A stretch of 64,000 bases of DNA from Hyphomonas sp. (GTDB lineage: Bacteria > Pseudomonadota > Alphaproteobacteria > Caulobacterales > Hyphomonadaceae), in assembly GCF_022844445.1 (NCBI RefSeq), contig NZ_JALHLS010000010.1:62001-126000 (forward strand). Reading direction: 5' to 3'. The translations under genes were made by a program, and so were the position numbers. A model generated the notes under the pieces. The model was not told the origin of the DNA. It saw nothing but the letters and a program-made list of their open reading frames with translations, and did not search any database. Below, in pieces: positions 27,654 through 36,901 of the stretch; within the stretch, counting starts at the first letter, position 1, and each line of letters opens with the position of its first letter.

Positions 27654-30503
27654 ATGACCTCCCCGCCCAAGCCTCCGCCCACGCTGCTTACCCGTCCGGC
27701 CCGGACCCCGGTTTCCCGCCGGCCGGGCAAATGGCGCATTGCCGACATCATTGATGGCCGGGCGCTGCGGGTGAAGCTGACCGCTGCGGCGCTCGACAAC
27801 ATGAACAGCCCGCAGGTTGCCCGCAAGCAGGCGCTGAACCTGCTGCACGGCGCCATGTTTCGCGGCCGCCTGATCGCGCAGGAACGCCTGCAGCAAGGCG
27901 CCGACGGGCTGGATACCGCGCGCCTCCTCGCCGCCGTGCAGGACGAGGTTATCCACGCGCTCTATGATTTCACGGTCACCCACGTGCACCGCGCCTCCAA
28001 CCCGACCGAGGCCGAACGCCTCGCGATCGTCGCGACCGGCGGCTATGGCCGGGGCGTCATGGCCCCGTCCTCGGATACAGACCTTCTCTTCCTGCGCGCC
28101 TACAAGGCCAGTCCGCATACGGAGAGTGTGGTCGAATACATGCTTTACGCTCTCTGGGACATGGGCCTGAAGGTCGGTAACGCCTTCCGCGCTCCGATCG
28201 ACTGCGTAAAGCTTGCGCAGGATGATGTCACCATCAAGACCAGCATGCTGGACGCGCGCTTCATCTGCGGCGACCAGGCGCTGGCTGAAGACATGATGGT
28301 GCTGTTCCAGCGGGAATCCATCAAGGGCAAGGACGCCCAGTTCATCGCCGACAAGCTGGCCGAACGCGATGCGCGCCATGCCCGTACGGGCGATGCCCGC
28401 TACGTGGTCGAGCCGAACCTCAAGGAAGGGAAGGGCGGCTTGCGCGACCTGCAGACGCTCTACTGGATCGTCAAGCACATGTATGGCGGCACTTCTCTGG
28501 AAGAGGTGATGAAGGCGGGTCCGTTCACGGATCATGAGTATGCCGTCTTCATCCGCGCCGCACGTTTCCTGTGGACCGTGCGCTGCCATATCCATTTCGT
28601 CACCGGCCGCCCGGAAGACCGCCTCAGCTTCGACCTGCAGCCCGAAATCGCTGCCCGCATGGGCTACCGCGACCGTGAGGGCCAGCAGGGCGTCGAGCGG
28701 TTCATGAAGCGATACTTCCTCGTCGCCAAGGATATCGGCGGCCTGACGCGCATCCTCGCCGCGAAGCTTGAGGCTGACCACAAGAAGAAGCCCGAAGGCC
28801 TTCGTCGCTTCCTGCCTGCGCGAACGCCCCAGCCGCTGCCCGAGGCGGGTTTCATGGTGGATACGGGCCGTATCAACACTTCGGGCGACGAGGTGATGGA
28901 AGCCGATCCGCTGAACATGATCCGTCTGTTCACGATCGCCCGGCGCGAGCAGAAGGACATTCACCCGACCGCGCTCACCGCGCTGACGCGCAACCTTCGC
29001 CGCTTTTCCGAAACGGTCCGCGAGACGCCGGAAGCGCGAGAACTCATCCTCGACGCCATCCTCGGCGGCACGGAGCCCGGCCCGACGCTGCGCCGCATGA
29101 ACGAGGCCGGTGTCCTCGGCCGCGCGATTCCGGAGTTCGGCTCCATCGTCGCGCAGACGCAGTTCAACATGTATCATCATTACACGGTGGATGAGCACAC
29201 GCTGCGCGCCGTGGAAACGATTGCCGATCTTGAGCATGGCCGCGGCGACATCGCCCCACTCGCCCATGAGCTGTTCAGTCAGATCGAGAACCGGCGCGCG
29301 CTGTATCTTGCGATGCTGCTTCACGATACCGGCAAGGGGAAGGGCGACCAGCAGGAAGCCGGCATGCGCACGTCGCGCAAGGCCTGCGAACGCCTCGGCC
29401 TGCCGGACGAGGAAACCGATCTCGTCGTCTGGCTCGTCGGCCACCACCTCGAAATGAGCGAAACGGCGCAGAAGCGCGATATCACTGATCCCCGCACCGT
29501 CGCCAAGTTTGCCCGCCTCGTCGGCTCGCTCGAACGCCTGCGCCTGCTCTACATCCTCACCGTCGCCGACATCAAAGCCGTCGGCCCGGCGGTCTGGAAT
29601 GCCTGGAAGGGACAGCTGCTCGCCGATCTCTACCACAACACGGCTGCTGCACTGCGCGGGGGGCGTACGGATGAAGCGGGCGTGCTGGGCGAGCTGGAAC
29701 GCCGCGCCGAAGATCGCCGCGCCGCGCTCAATGACCGTCTCGGGGCGCTGCCGCCGCTGCTACTCGAACTCGAAACGGCCTACTGGACCGGTTTCGACGA
29801 GAGTGACATTGCCTGGCATGCTGGCGCGCTCGCCAAGGGCGGCGATGTGGTCACCACGCGCATGGCGCCGGAAGGCGGCGCGGTGGCGCTGCTCGTCTCG
29901 GGCAAGGACCGCCCGGGCCTTTTTGCCGACCTCGCCGGCACACTCGCCCGTCTTGGCGCTAACATCGTCGCCGCGCAGGTCTTCACCTCGCGCGGCGGGC
30001 GCATCGTTGACGTGTTTATGCTGCAGGACATTCGCGGCCTGCCGTTTGGTGAAGGCGATCCGCACCGTCTCAAGGCGCTGGAGAAGGCGATCACGGCCGC
30101 CCTGGATGGCAAACCGGCCCAGGGCGGCGTCAAGTCCCGCACCGGGCGGCGCGAGGCGGCCTTCCTCGTCCAGCCCTCCGTGCAGATCCACGACGAGATT
30201 TCGGCCGACTATACTGTCGTCGATATTGCCGCGCGTGACCGGCCCGGCCTGCTGCACGAGGTTGCTGAAGTGCTGGCCGAGCTGAAGCTGTCGATCCATT
30301 CCGCGCATGTCGGCTCCTATGGCGAGCGCGTGTTCGACGCCTTTTATGTCCAGTCTGAGACGACGGGCGATGGCCACCTCTCGAAAGCCCGAAAAGAGGC
30401 CCTGAAAGACCGTCTTATGGCCGTCTTGTCGCGCGAGGAACCCGAGGGCCCGCAAACGCCCGCCCGTAAGCTGAAACGGTCACGCGCCGTGGACAGTTTC
30501 TGA
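27654..30503 (+). CDS. glnD: [Protein-PII] uridylyltransferase/uridylyl-removing enzyme
   Basis: Encodes 949 aa. The nucleotidyltransferase domain has GGYGRGVMAPSSDTDLLFL (129-147, metal ligands Asp141 and Asp143). A PII-uridylyltransferase helical region includes EPNLKEGKGGLRDLQTLYW. The HD hydrolase domain has LAMLLHDTGKGKGDQQ. Two C-terminal ACT domains begin at GKDRPGLFADLAGTLA and ARDRPGLLHEVAEVLA. The enzyme adds or removes UMP on PII according to glutamine, the central nitrogen sensor. The order glnD-murJ-trpS is common in alphaproteobacteria. Spacing to murJ is 22 nt. Confidence 0.97.
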   Translation: MTSPPKPPPTLLTRPARTPVSRRPGKWRIADIIDGRALRVKLTAAALDNMNSPQVARKQALNLLHGAMFRGRLIAQERLQQGADGLDTARLLAAVQDEVIHALYDFTVTHVHRASNPTEAERLAIVATGGYGRGVMAPSSDTDLLFLRAYKASPHTESVVEYMLYALWDMGLKVGNAFRAPIDCVKLAQDDVTIKTSMLDARFICGDQALAEDMMVLFQRESIKGKDAQFIADKLAERDARHARTGDARYVVEPNLKEGKGGLRDLQTLYWIVKHMYGGTSLEEVMKAGPFTDHEYAVFIRAARFLWTVRCHIHFVTGRPEDRLSFDLQPEIAARMGYRDREGQQGVERFMKRYFLVAKDIGGLTRILAAKLEADHKKKPEGLRRFLPARTPQPLPEAGFMVDTGRINTSGDEVMEADPLNMIRLFTIARREQKDIHPTALTALTRNLRRFSETVRETPEARELILDAILGGTEPGPTLRRMNEAGVLGRAIPEFGSIVAQTQFNMYHHYTVDEHTLRAVETIADLEHGRGDIAPLAHELFSQIENRRALYLAMLLHDTGKGKGDQQEAGMRTSRKACERLGLPDEETDLVVWLVGHHLEMSETAQKRDITDPRTVAKFARLVGSLERLRLLYILTVADIKAVGPAVWNAWKGQLLADLYHNTAAALRGGRTDEAGVLGELERRAEDRRAALNDRLGALPPLLLELETAYWTGFDESDIAWHAGALAKGGDVVTTRMAPEGGAVALLVSGKDRPGLFADLAGTLARLGANIVAAQVFTSRGGRIVDVFMLQDIRGLPFGEGDPHRLKALEKAITAALDGKPAQGGVKSRTGRREAAFLVQPSVQIHDEISADYTVVDIAARDRPGLLHEVAEVLAELKLSIHSAHVGSYGERVFDAFYVQSETTGDGHLSKARKEALKDRLMAVLSREEPEGPQTPARKLKRSRAVDSF

Positions 30504-30525
30504 GAATTCAGGAAAAGCGGACAAC

Positions 30526-32082
30526 ATGAGCCTGGTTCGCAACACCGCCGTACAGGCGTCCCTGACCTTCGCCAGCCGCATCCTCGGTTTTGCGCGGGAC
30601 ATCATCCTGGCCGCCAAGATCGGCGCCGGGCCGGTTGGCGACGCCTGGGCCACCGCCCAGCAGTTCCCGAACCTCTTCCGCCGCATCTTCGCCGAAGGCG
30701 CCTTCGCCTCCGCCTTTGTGCCGACCTATGCGCGCACCCTGGAGGCCGAAGGGCCGGAAGCCGCCCGCGCAGTCGCCGAGGATGCGCTGAAGGTGCTGTT
30801 TGCGGCCACCGCCGCGCTGACGATCCTCGCGCAGATCTTCATGCCCTGGGTGCTCTTGGTCATCCATGGCGGCCAGGCCGGCGATACCGAGAACTACAGT
30901 CTCGCCGTGTTACTCACCCGCATCACGATGCCCTACCTCACCTTCATGGCCATCGCCGCGCTCTTCTCCGGCGTGCTGAACTCGCTCGAGCGGTTCATCC
31001 TCTCCGCCGGCGCACCGACGCTGCTGAATCTCTGCCTCATACCCGCGGGCCTCCTCGGCACAACGCCGCAGCTGACGGCGGTATTTGCTGCCATCGCTTT
31101 CTTCGTCGCAGGCCTTTTGCAGGCGGGCGCGCTCTGGTGGGGCGTCTCGCACCAGAAGGTGAAGCTCAGCCTGATTGGCTGGCCGCGCCTCACGCCGGCC
31201 GTGAAAAAGGTACTGATGCTCGCCGTGCCCGGCACGATCGCGGCCTCCGGCACGCAGATCAATATCATTGTCAGCCAGTCGCTTGCCAGCTTCGAGGTCG
31301 GCGCCAAGAGCTGGCTCTATGCCGCTGACCGGCTCTACCAGTTGCCCCTCGGTCTCGTCGGCGTCGCGGTCGGCGTCGCCATCCTGCCGCGCCTCAGCCG
31401 CGCCGCGCGGGCAGGGGACACCGCCGCCGGGGCCCGCACCATGGACGAAGGCCTTGGCCTCGCCATGGCGCTGACCTTTCCGGCTGCTGCCGGCCTTATG
31501 GCCGCGCCGGTCTACCTGATTGACGCCTTCTTCGTGCGCGGCGCGTTCCTGCCCTCCGATGCGGCCGCCGCCGGCGCAGCCCTGTTCCATTTCGCCTGGG
31601 GCGTACCCGCCTTCGTGCTGATCAAGGTTCTCGCCCCGCCCTTCTTCGCGCGGGAGGACACGAAAACACCGATGCGCTTTGCGCTCGTCTCGGTGTTCGT
31701 GAACACGGCGCTCGGAGCAGGCTTGTTCTTCTGGCTGAAGCATATCGGCCAAGACGGCTTTCCCGGCCTCGCTATCGCCACCAGCACCGCCGCCTGGGTC
31801 AACACCTTCCTCCTGTGGATCACGCTGGCCCGGCGCGGTTGGTACACGCCTGGGCCGAAGCTCGCCGGCGGCCTCATCCGGGCCGGCCTTGCCACCGGCA
31901 TTCTCACCGCAGGCATCCTGCTGATGCTGTGGCAGCAGCCGGCGATCATCGCGGCGCTCTACGGTTCGAAGTCGCTGGCCGCCGCCGCAACGGTCACTGC
32001 CGCCGCCGTCATTTACGGCCTTGCCGCCCTGATCACGGGCGCCGTCAGGATCAGTGACCTCCGGCAGGCTTTGCGGCGCTGA
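30526..32082 (+). CDS. murJ: Lipid II flippase MurJ
   Basis: Encodes 518 aa with about 14 helices. The MurJ start (LVRNTAVQASLTFASRILGFARDIILAAKIG) and the GAVGDAWATAQQFPNLFRRIFAEGAF-like region with its conserved basic residues are present. Later segments ALASFEVGAKSWLYAADRLYQLPLGLVGVAVGVAILP also match. It moves lipid II across the inner membrane for peptidoglycan synthesis. It belongs to a likely glnD-murJ-trpS transcript: trpS begins 25 nt after the stop. Confidence 0.97.
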   Translation: MSLVRNTAVQASLTFASRILGFARDIILAAKIGAGPVGDAWATAQQFPNLFRRIFAEGAFASAFVPTYARTLEAEGPEAARAVAEDALKVLFAATAALTILAQIFMPWVLLVIHGGQAGDTENYSLAVLLTRITMPYLTFMAIAALFSGVLNSLERFILSAGAPTLLNLCLIPAGLLGTTPQLTAVFAAIAFFVAGLLQAGALWWGVSHQKVKLSLIGWPRLTPAVKKVLMLAVPGTIAASGTQINIIVSQSLASFEVGAKSWLYAADRLYQLPLGLVGVAVGVAILPRLSRAARAGDTAAGARTMDEGLGLAMALTFPAAAGLMAAPVYLIDAFFVRGAFLPSDAAAAGAALFHFAWGVPAFVLIKVLAPPFFAREDTKTPMRFALVSVFVNTALGAGLFFWLKHIGQDGFPGLAIATSTAAWVNTFLLWITLARRGWYTPGPKLAGGLIRAGLATGILTAGILLMLWQQPAIIAALYGSKSLAAAATVTAAAVIYGLAALITGAVRISDLRQALRR

Positions 32083-32107
32083 TCAAACAGGCTAAACGCC
32101 CCGGATC

Positions 32108-33142
32108 ATGACCGACACGACCCAAGCCTATAACGGCCCGAAACGCGTATTCTCAGGCATCCAGCCGACGGGAAACCTCCATCTTGGCAACTATCTCGGC
32201 GCCCTTAAGAAGTTCGCCGACCTGCAGGCCGAGGGGCATGACTGCATCTTCTGCGTCGTGGACCTGCATGCCATCACCATGCCGGTTGAACGCGGCGCGC
32301 TGATCGACCAGACCCGCCAGATCGCTGCCGCGTTTATGGCCGCCGGTGTGGACCCGTCCAGATCAGTGATCTTTGCCCAGTCCTCCGTCCTCGCGCATGT
32401 CGAGCTCGCCTGGATCTTCAACTGCGTTGCGCGCATGGGCTGGGTTGAGCGGATGACCCAGTTCAAGGACAAGGCCGGAAAGGATGCCGAGCGCGCCTCG
32501 GTTGGCCTGTTCACCTATCCAGTGCTGCAGGCCGCTGACATCCTCGCCTACAAAGCGACACATGTGCCGGTCGGGGAGGACCAGAAACAGCACCTCGAAC
32601 TCAGCCGCGATATCGCCGAGCGCTTTAACCGCGAATACGGTGTACCCGGATTTTTCCCGCTGCCGGAGCCAATGATCAAGGGCCCTGGTGCCCGGATCAT
32701 GTCGCTGAAGGATGGCACCAAGAAGATGTCGAAGTCGGACCCGTCAGACCTCTCGCGCATCACCCTCGTGGACGATGCCGACGCGATCTCAAAGAAGATC
32801 AAGAAGGCTACGACCGATGCCGGCGTCATCCCGGCCACTGCCGAGGAACTGAAGGGCCGCCCCGAAGTCGAAAACCTCGTCGGCATCTACGCGGCCCTCT
32901 CCGGGCGCACGATCGAGAGCGTGCTGGCCGAGTTCGAAGGCAAGGGCTTCGGCGTGTTCAAGCCAGCCCTCGCGGACGTCACCGTCGCCCACATGGCGCC
33001 GATCACCAGCCGCTTCCGCGACATCCTCGCCGATCCGGCCGGGATCGACCGTGTGCTTGCCGATGGTGCGCAGCGGGCGAATGCCGTCGCTGCGCCGATC
33101 ATGGACGAGATCCGCCGCGTTGTCGGTTTCTGGCGTCCCTGA
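32108..33142 (+). CDS. trpS: Tryptophanyl-tRNA synthetase
   Basis: Encodes 344 aa, a class I synthetase. The HIGH-type motif is HLGN in [18 protein letters not shown]. The signature [19 protein letters not shown] and the KMSKS loop ([11 protein letters not shown]) are intact. It charges tRNA-Trp. There is no separate leader peptide or attenuator visible in the 25-nt gap after murJ, so expression probably follows the operon. Confidence 0.97.
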   Translation: MTDTTQAYNGPKRVFSGIQPTGNLHLGNYLGALKKFADLQAEGHDCIFCVVDLHAITMPVERGALIDQTRQIAAAFMAAGVDPSRSVIFAQSSVLAHVELAWIFNCVARMGWVERMTQFKDKAGKDAERASVGLFTYPVLQAADILAYKATHVPVGEDQKQHLELSRDIAERFNREYGVPGFFPLPEPMIKGPGARIMSLKDGTKKMSKSDPSDLSRITLVDDADAISKKIKKATTDAGVIPATAEELKGRPEVENLVGIYAALSGRTIESVLAEFEGKGFGVFKPALADVTVAHMAPITSRFRDILADPAGIDRVLADGAQRANAVAAPIMDEIRRVVGFWRP

Positions 33143-33221
33143 CGCCCCTGCGACCGCCAGACAGATTGCCACCTGGCCGGACACGCGCCATCCTTCGCCA
33201 AAGCCATTTGAGGAAGTCCGC

Positions 33222-33692
33222 ATGCGTATCCTGTCCAGTCTGATCCTGCCCGCTGCCTTTGTGCTTGTTGCCTGCGGCGGTTCCGCCCCCACCGCTGCGC
33301 CTGCCGCCACAGATGGTCCCGTCATCGAAGTGCGCGATGCCTTCATTGTCCAGCCGCCCGAGGGCCGCACCATCACCGGCGGCGGCCTGCATGTCAGTGT
33401 CACCGGCACCCCGGTCACGCTCGTGCGCGCGTCTACCGACATAGCCGACACGGTCGAGCTGCACACCATGTCGATGGAGAACGACATGATGCAGATGCGC
33501 AAGGTCGAGAGCTTTCCGGTTTCGCCGGACCAGCCCCTCGTGCTGGAGCGCGGCGGCAATCACCTGATGCTGTTCGGCGTCCAGCCTCTCCAGACAGGCG
33601 ACCAGGTCGACCTGGTTCTGACGTTCACAGACGAATCAGGCGCAGAACTGGACATCGTCACCCAGGCCGAGGTTGTTCCCCCGGCTGGTTAA
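33222..33692 (+). CDS. PCu(A)C copper chaperone domain lipoprotein
   Basis: Encodes 156 aa. ATG 33222 starts a lipoprotein signal (MRILSSLILPAAFVLVAC). The mature part matches the PCu(A)C (formerly DUF461) cupredoxin-like fold: VEVRDAFIVQPPEG, then the copper motif HTMSMENDMMQMRKV and the second part GGNHLMLFGVQPLQ, giving the His/Met ligands. Such proteins deliver Cu(I) to the CuA or CuB sites of cytochrome oxidase in the periplasm. No Sco or oxidase gene is nearby. An upstream in-frame ATG would extend it into trpS and is rejected. Confidence 0.88.
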   Translation: MRILSSLILPAAFVLVACGGSAPTAAPAATDGPVIEVRDAFIVQPPEGRTITGGGLHVSVTGTPVTLVRASTDIADTVELHTMSMENDMMQMRKVESFPVSPDQPLVLERGGNHLMLFGVQPLQTGDQVDLVLTFTDESGAELDIVTQAEVVPPAG

Positions 33693-33784
33693 TGCCGATC
33701 CTGTAGGCAATGCGGGCGGTTATCTGAAATTTCATGCAGTCCCGCCCTGTTATTGCCATCCTGATGACATCATAGTCGGGGCAT

Positions 33785-34915
33785 ATGACACCTCCCCGGC
33801 CACCCGCTCAGGACAGGCGCAAATCCATGCCCTCACGCTCTGCTGCCGCGAAGCTTCCCAAAGCCTATGAGGAAGACCTTCGCGCCAAGCCTAGACCTGC
33901 GCCGATTCCGCCGGAGCACTTCATCTCGCTGGAGAACGCGCAGCCGAGCCCGATCATGATCGGCTTCCAGAAGACCTGGAAGGGCATCGTCGGCCTGTTC
34001 CGGCTCGCCCTGATCGTTGCGGTCATCGGCGCCTATCCGGCCGCCGTCGTTGTCTCCAGCCAGATCGACGACAGCCCGGTCATCTTCCCATCAAACGAAA
34101 GCTGGTCCGTACCCGGCGTAGGTGTCGCGATCCACAAGGTGGCGCGCGAACTCGCCGGCGCCGGCTGGGCGTCCGACCGCGACACCTGGCACCCGCAGGC
34201 GCGCCTCACCGCGCTGCCCGCCTGGCAGGAAGCCACCGCCGCCGGCCTTTCCGAACATGTCAAGCTGCTGTCCGAAGTCGCCGCGACCTCAGACGGTCCG
34301 GACGGAGACCTCGCTGCCGCCTCGCGCCTGCTGATGGCCGTTCCGGGGGAGGACATGCGCCCGCGCCTGACCGCAGCTGCTGAGGCCCTCAACCGGTTCG
34401 ACACGCGCGCCTCGCGCGGCCTCGCCTTGCGCCCTGCGCCGGAAGAGACTCTGCCGCTCGAGATGGCCCTCTTCGCCACTTGGGCCGAGGCCGATCTCGC
34501 CGCCCTGTCGGACCGTATCAATGCCGAGCAGGACGCCTGGCCCGCCAGCCGCGAGGACATCGCAGCCTTCTACGCCGCCAAGGCTCGCGCGCATCTCGCC
34601 CATGAGCTTATCCTCGCCAGCAAGGCCCGCGCCTATGGCCTGACCGGCGATTCGCAGGTCGCTGCCCGCCTCGCCCGCGCCGAAGCCTCGTGGAAACGCG
34701 CCGCCGAGCTGAAGCCGGTCTTCGTCTCGAATCAGGACGGATCCGCCGCCCTTTTGCCCAACCACCTCGCCAGCATGGCCTTCTATCTCTACGAGGCGCA
34801 CGAGGCTTCGGCCGGCCTGGCTGCCGTTCTGGCCCCGCCGGCCCCCGTGGTAGCGGAGACGGCAGAGGCGTCCCAGGCGACGGATGGGGCAGCCGAGGAA
34901 GTTGCTGTCCCTTGA
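33785..34915 (+). CDS. DUF2333-like single-anchor protein
   Basis: Encodes 376 aa. A polar N-terminus of about 70 residues is followed by one helix (GLFRLALIVAVIGAYPAAVVVSS) and a large periplasmic helical domain. Segments such as WSVPGVGVAIHKVARELA and, near the end, LLPNHLASMAFYLYEAHEASAGLAAVL resemble DUF2333. The tail is Ala/Glu-rich. The domain's function is unknown. An alternative start is 33827. It is followed by the nfuA gene after 47 nt. Confidence 0.65.
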   Translation: MTPPRPPAQDRRKSMPSRSAAAKLPKAYEEDLRAKPRPAPIPPEHFISLENAQPSPIMIGFQKTWKGIVGLFRLALIVAVIGAYPAAVVVSSQIDDSPVIFPSNESWSVPGVGVAIHKVARELAGAGWASDRDTWHPQARLTALPAWQEATAAGLSEHVKLLSEVAATSDGPDGDLAAASRLLMAVPGEDMRPRLTAAAEALNRFDTRASRGLALRPAPEETLPLEMALFATWAEADLAALSDRINAEQDAWPASREDIAAFYAAKARAHLAHELILASKARAYGLTGDSQVAARLARAEASWKRAAELKPVFVSNQDGSAALLPNHLASMAFYLYEAHEASAGLAAVLAPPAPVVAETAEASQATDGAAEEVAVP

Positions 34916-34962
34916 ACTGATGTGAGCGGCAGGCCATGTCTGGGGCCTGAAAGTGAGGCGGC

Positions 34963-35535
34963 ATGTTCATACAGACCGAAGCGACCCCGAACCCCGATAC
35001 GGTGAAATTCCTGCCCGGCCTGCCGGTGGCGGGCCATTACGGGCCGTTTGACTATCCCGACGCCGCCAGCGCCCGCGCAAGCCTGCTCGCCCGCGCCCTG
35101 TTCCAGGTGGACGGGGTGGAACGCGTTTTCCTCGGCGCTGATTTCGTCTCGATCAGCAAGGCAGCCGCGAAAGACTGGAAACACGTCAAGCCGATGGTGC
35201 TCGCCGCCATCATGGACCATTTCATGGCCGGCCTGCCGGTCGTCGACGAGAGCGGCCTTGCCCCCGGCGATGATGAGCCCGTGTATGAGGGCGAGACCGC
35301 CGAGATCGTCGCCGAGATCAAGGAACTGATCGAAACCCGCGTCCGCCCCGCCGTGGCGCAGGATGGCGGCGACATAACCTTCCGCAGCTTCGATGCAGAA
35401 ACCGGCGTCGTCCATCTCAACATGCGCGGCGCCTGCGCCGGGTGCCCGTCCTCCACGATGACATTGAAGTCCGGCATCGAGAACATGCTGCGCACCTATG
35501 TGCCCGAAGTCACGGCCGTCGAGGCCGTTCTTTAG
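34963..35535 (+). CDS. NifU/Nfu-type iron-sulfur scaffold protein
   Basis: Encodes 190 aa. The N-terminal Nfu domain (FIQTEATPNPDTVKFLPG) is typical of the alphaproteobacterial and mitochondrial Nfu1 type. The C-terminal NifU domain has the cluster motif GACAGCPSS and VRPAVAQDGGDITF. It would carry or deliver Fe-S clusters to target enzymes in the cytoplasm. In many alphaproteobacteria it sits between trpS and tsaB, as here apart from extra genes. Confidence 0.95.
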   Translation: MFIQTEATPNPDTVKFLPGLPVAGHYGPFDYPDAASARASLLARALFQVDGVERVFLGADFVSISKAAAKDWKHVKPMVLAAIMDHFMAGLPVVDESGLAPGDDEPVYEGETAEIVAEIKELIETRVRPAVAQDGGDITFRSFDAETGVVHLNMRGACAGCPSSTMTLKSGIENMLRTYVPEVTAVEAVL

Positions 35536-35587
35536 CGCGTTCCGTCCGCACCCGGACTACCTTCTCCCTTCACAAGGACTCCCCCCC

Positions 35588-36187
35588 ATGGCCCATCCCG
35601 TCAACGACCATGCCCTCGATGTCATCTTCCGTGACGCCCGGACCCAGAATGGATTTCTTGGAAAAGACGTGCCCGAAATCCTCGTCCGGGCGGTGTACGA
35701 CCTGACCAAGATGGGCCCGACGAGCGCCAACTGTTCGCCGGCGCGTTTCATCTTCGTCCATTCAGCGGCCGGAAAGGAGCGCCTGTTGCCGCTGATGAGC
35801 GCCGGCAACCGCGAAAAGACGGCCGCCGCACCATGGACCGTGATCATTGCGCACGACCTCGCCTTCCAGGAAAAGATCCCGAAGCTTTTCCCCCATGCGC
35901 CCGGCGCGAAGGACTGGTTCAACAGCAACCGTGACGAGACGGCCTTCCGGAACGGCACGCTGCAGGGCGCCTATCTGATGATCGCCGCCCGCGCCATCGG
36001 CCTTGATTGCGGCCCGATGAGCGGCTTCGACATGGCCGGGGTCAACCGCGAGTTCTTTGAGAGCGACGAGGGCGAAATGAAGCATTGGCGCGCCAACTTC
36101 ATCTGCAACATCGGCTATGGCGACAAGACCAAGATATTCGACCGCAGTCCGCGCCTCGAGTTTGACGAGGCCTGCCGCATCCTCTAG
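35588..36187 (+). CDS. RutE/HadB-like nitroreductase
   Basis: Encodes 199 aa. The sequence agrees strongly with RutE along its full length: LDVIFRDARTQNGF, LTKMGPTSANCSPARFIFV, GKERLLPLMSAGNREKT, ETAFRNGTLQGAYLMIAARA, IGLDCGPMSGFD and FICNIGYGD. RutE reduces malonic semialdehyde in uracil breakdown using FMN and NAD(P)H. No other rut genes are present, so the in-vivo substrate is uncertain. ATG 35588 is chosen over 35498 by homology. Confidence 0.9.
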   Translation: MAHPVNDHALDVIFRDARTQNGFLGKDVPEILVRAVYDLTKMGPTSANCSPARFIFVHSAAGKERLLPLMSAGNREKTAAAPWTVIIAHDLAFQEKIPKLFPHAPGAKDWFNSNRDETAFRNGTLQGAYLMIAARAIGLDCGPMSGFDMAGVNREFFESDEGEMKHWRANFICNIGYGDKTKIFDRSPRLEFDEACRIL

Positions 36188-36196
36188 CGGAGCCGA

Positions 36197-36841
36197 ATGT
36201 TAGTCCTCGGCCTCAATACTGCATTCAGCACGATGGAAGCCTCCCTGGTTCAGGACGGCGAGATCCTGGCTGACCGGCGCGAGGCGATGCCGCGCGGGCA
36301 GGAGCGCCGCCTGCCGGGCCTCGTTGCGGAGCTTTGCGCCGAAGCGGGCGTGACGCTCGCCCAGCTGACCCGCATCGGCGTCGTGGCAGGTCCAGGTAGT
36401 TTCACCGGCCTTCGCATCGGGGTCGCCTATGCACGCGGCCTCGCCCTCGTCACCGGCGCGAAGGCCGTTGGCATCACCAGCCTCGAAGCCGCCATCCCGG
36501 CCGGGCTCGAAGGCGCCGCGCTCGGCTGCCTCGCCGCCCAGCGCCGCCCCCCGGATCAGACCTGGTGGGTGCAGGGGATCTCGGGCGGGGAGGGGATTGC
36601 CGAAGTGATCGAAGTTCCGCTTACGGAGCTTTCCGCCATGCTGACCGGCTTCCACGCCCCCATCTTCATGGACGGCCAGGAAGCGCTTGGGGACCTCGCC
36701 GCCAAGCTGGACCTTCGCCCCATGCAGCCAAGTGCGGTCACCGCCGCGATCAAGGCGGGCCTGTTCCACCCTGACAAGCATTCCCCCGCGCCAGTCTACG
36801 CCCGTGCGCCGGATGCGACCCTGCCTGCGGCCAAGGGCTAG
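36197..36841 (+). CDS. tsaB: tRNA threonylcarbamoyladenosine biosynthesis protein TsaB
   Basis: Encodes 214 aa. The ASKHA-fold opening LVLGLNTAFSTMEASLV and the hallmark VVAGPGSFTGLRIGVAYARGLAL are present, and GKAVGITSLEA-type residues follow. TsaB dimerises with TsaD for t6A37 formation. In many alphaproteobacteria rimI follows directly; here the Hsp70-like gene on the opposite strand lies between. Confidence 0.93.
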   Translation: MLVLGLNTAFSTMEASLVQDGEILADRREAMPRGQERRLPGLVAELCAEAGVTLAQLTRIGVVAGPGSFTGLRIGVAYARGLALVTGAKAVGITSLEAAIPAGLEGAALGCLAAQRRPPDQTWWVQGISGGEGIAEVIEVPLTELSAMLTGFHAPIFMDGQEALGDLAAKLDLRPMQPSAVTAAIKAGLFHPDKHSPAPVYARAPDATLPAAKG

Positions 36842-36901
36842 CCGCCTGACAATACGAGCCGCTATCAGCGCCGCTCCCGTCTGTCCGGACAGGCGCGACG
36901 C

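Noticed and set aside
27639-29636. 665-codon minus-strand frame
   Set aside because: Antisense to glnD, whose catalytic motifs are intact.
36881-36892. Palindrome CTGTCCGGACAG after tsaB
   Set aside because: Short, without a U-run or clear promoter context; expected by chance in GC-rich DNA.
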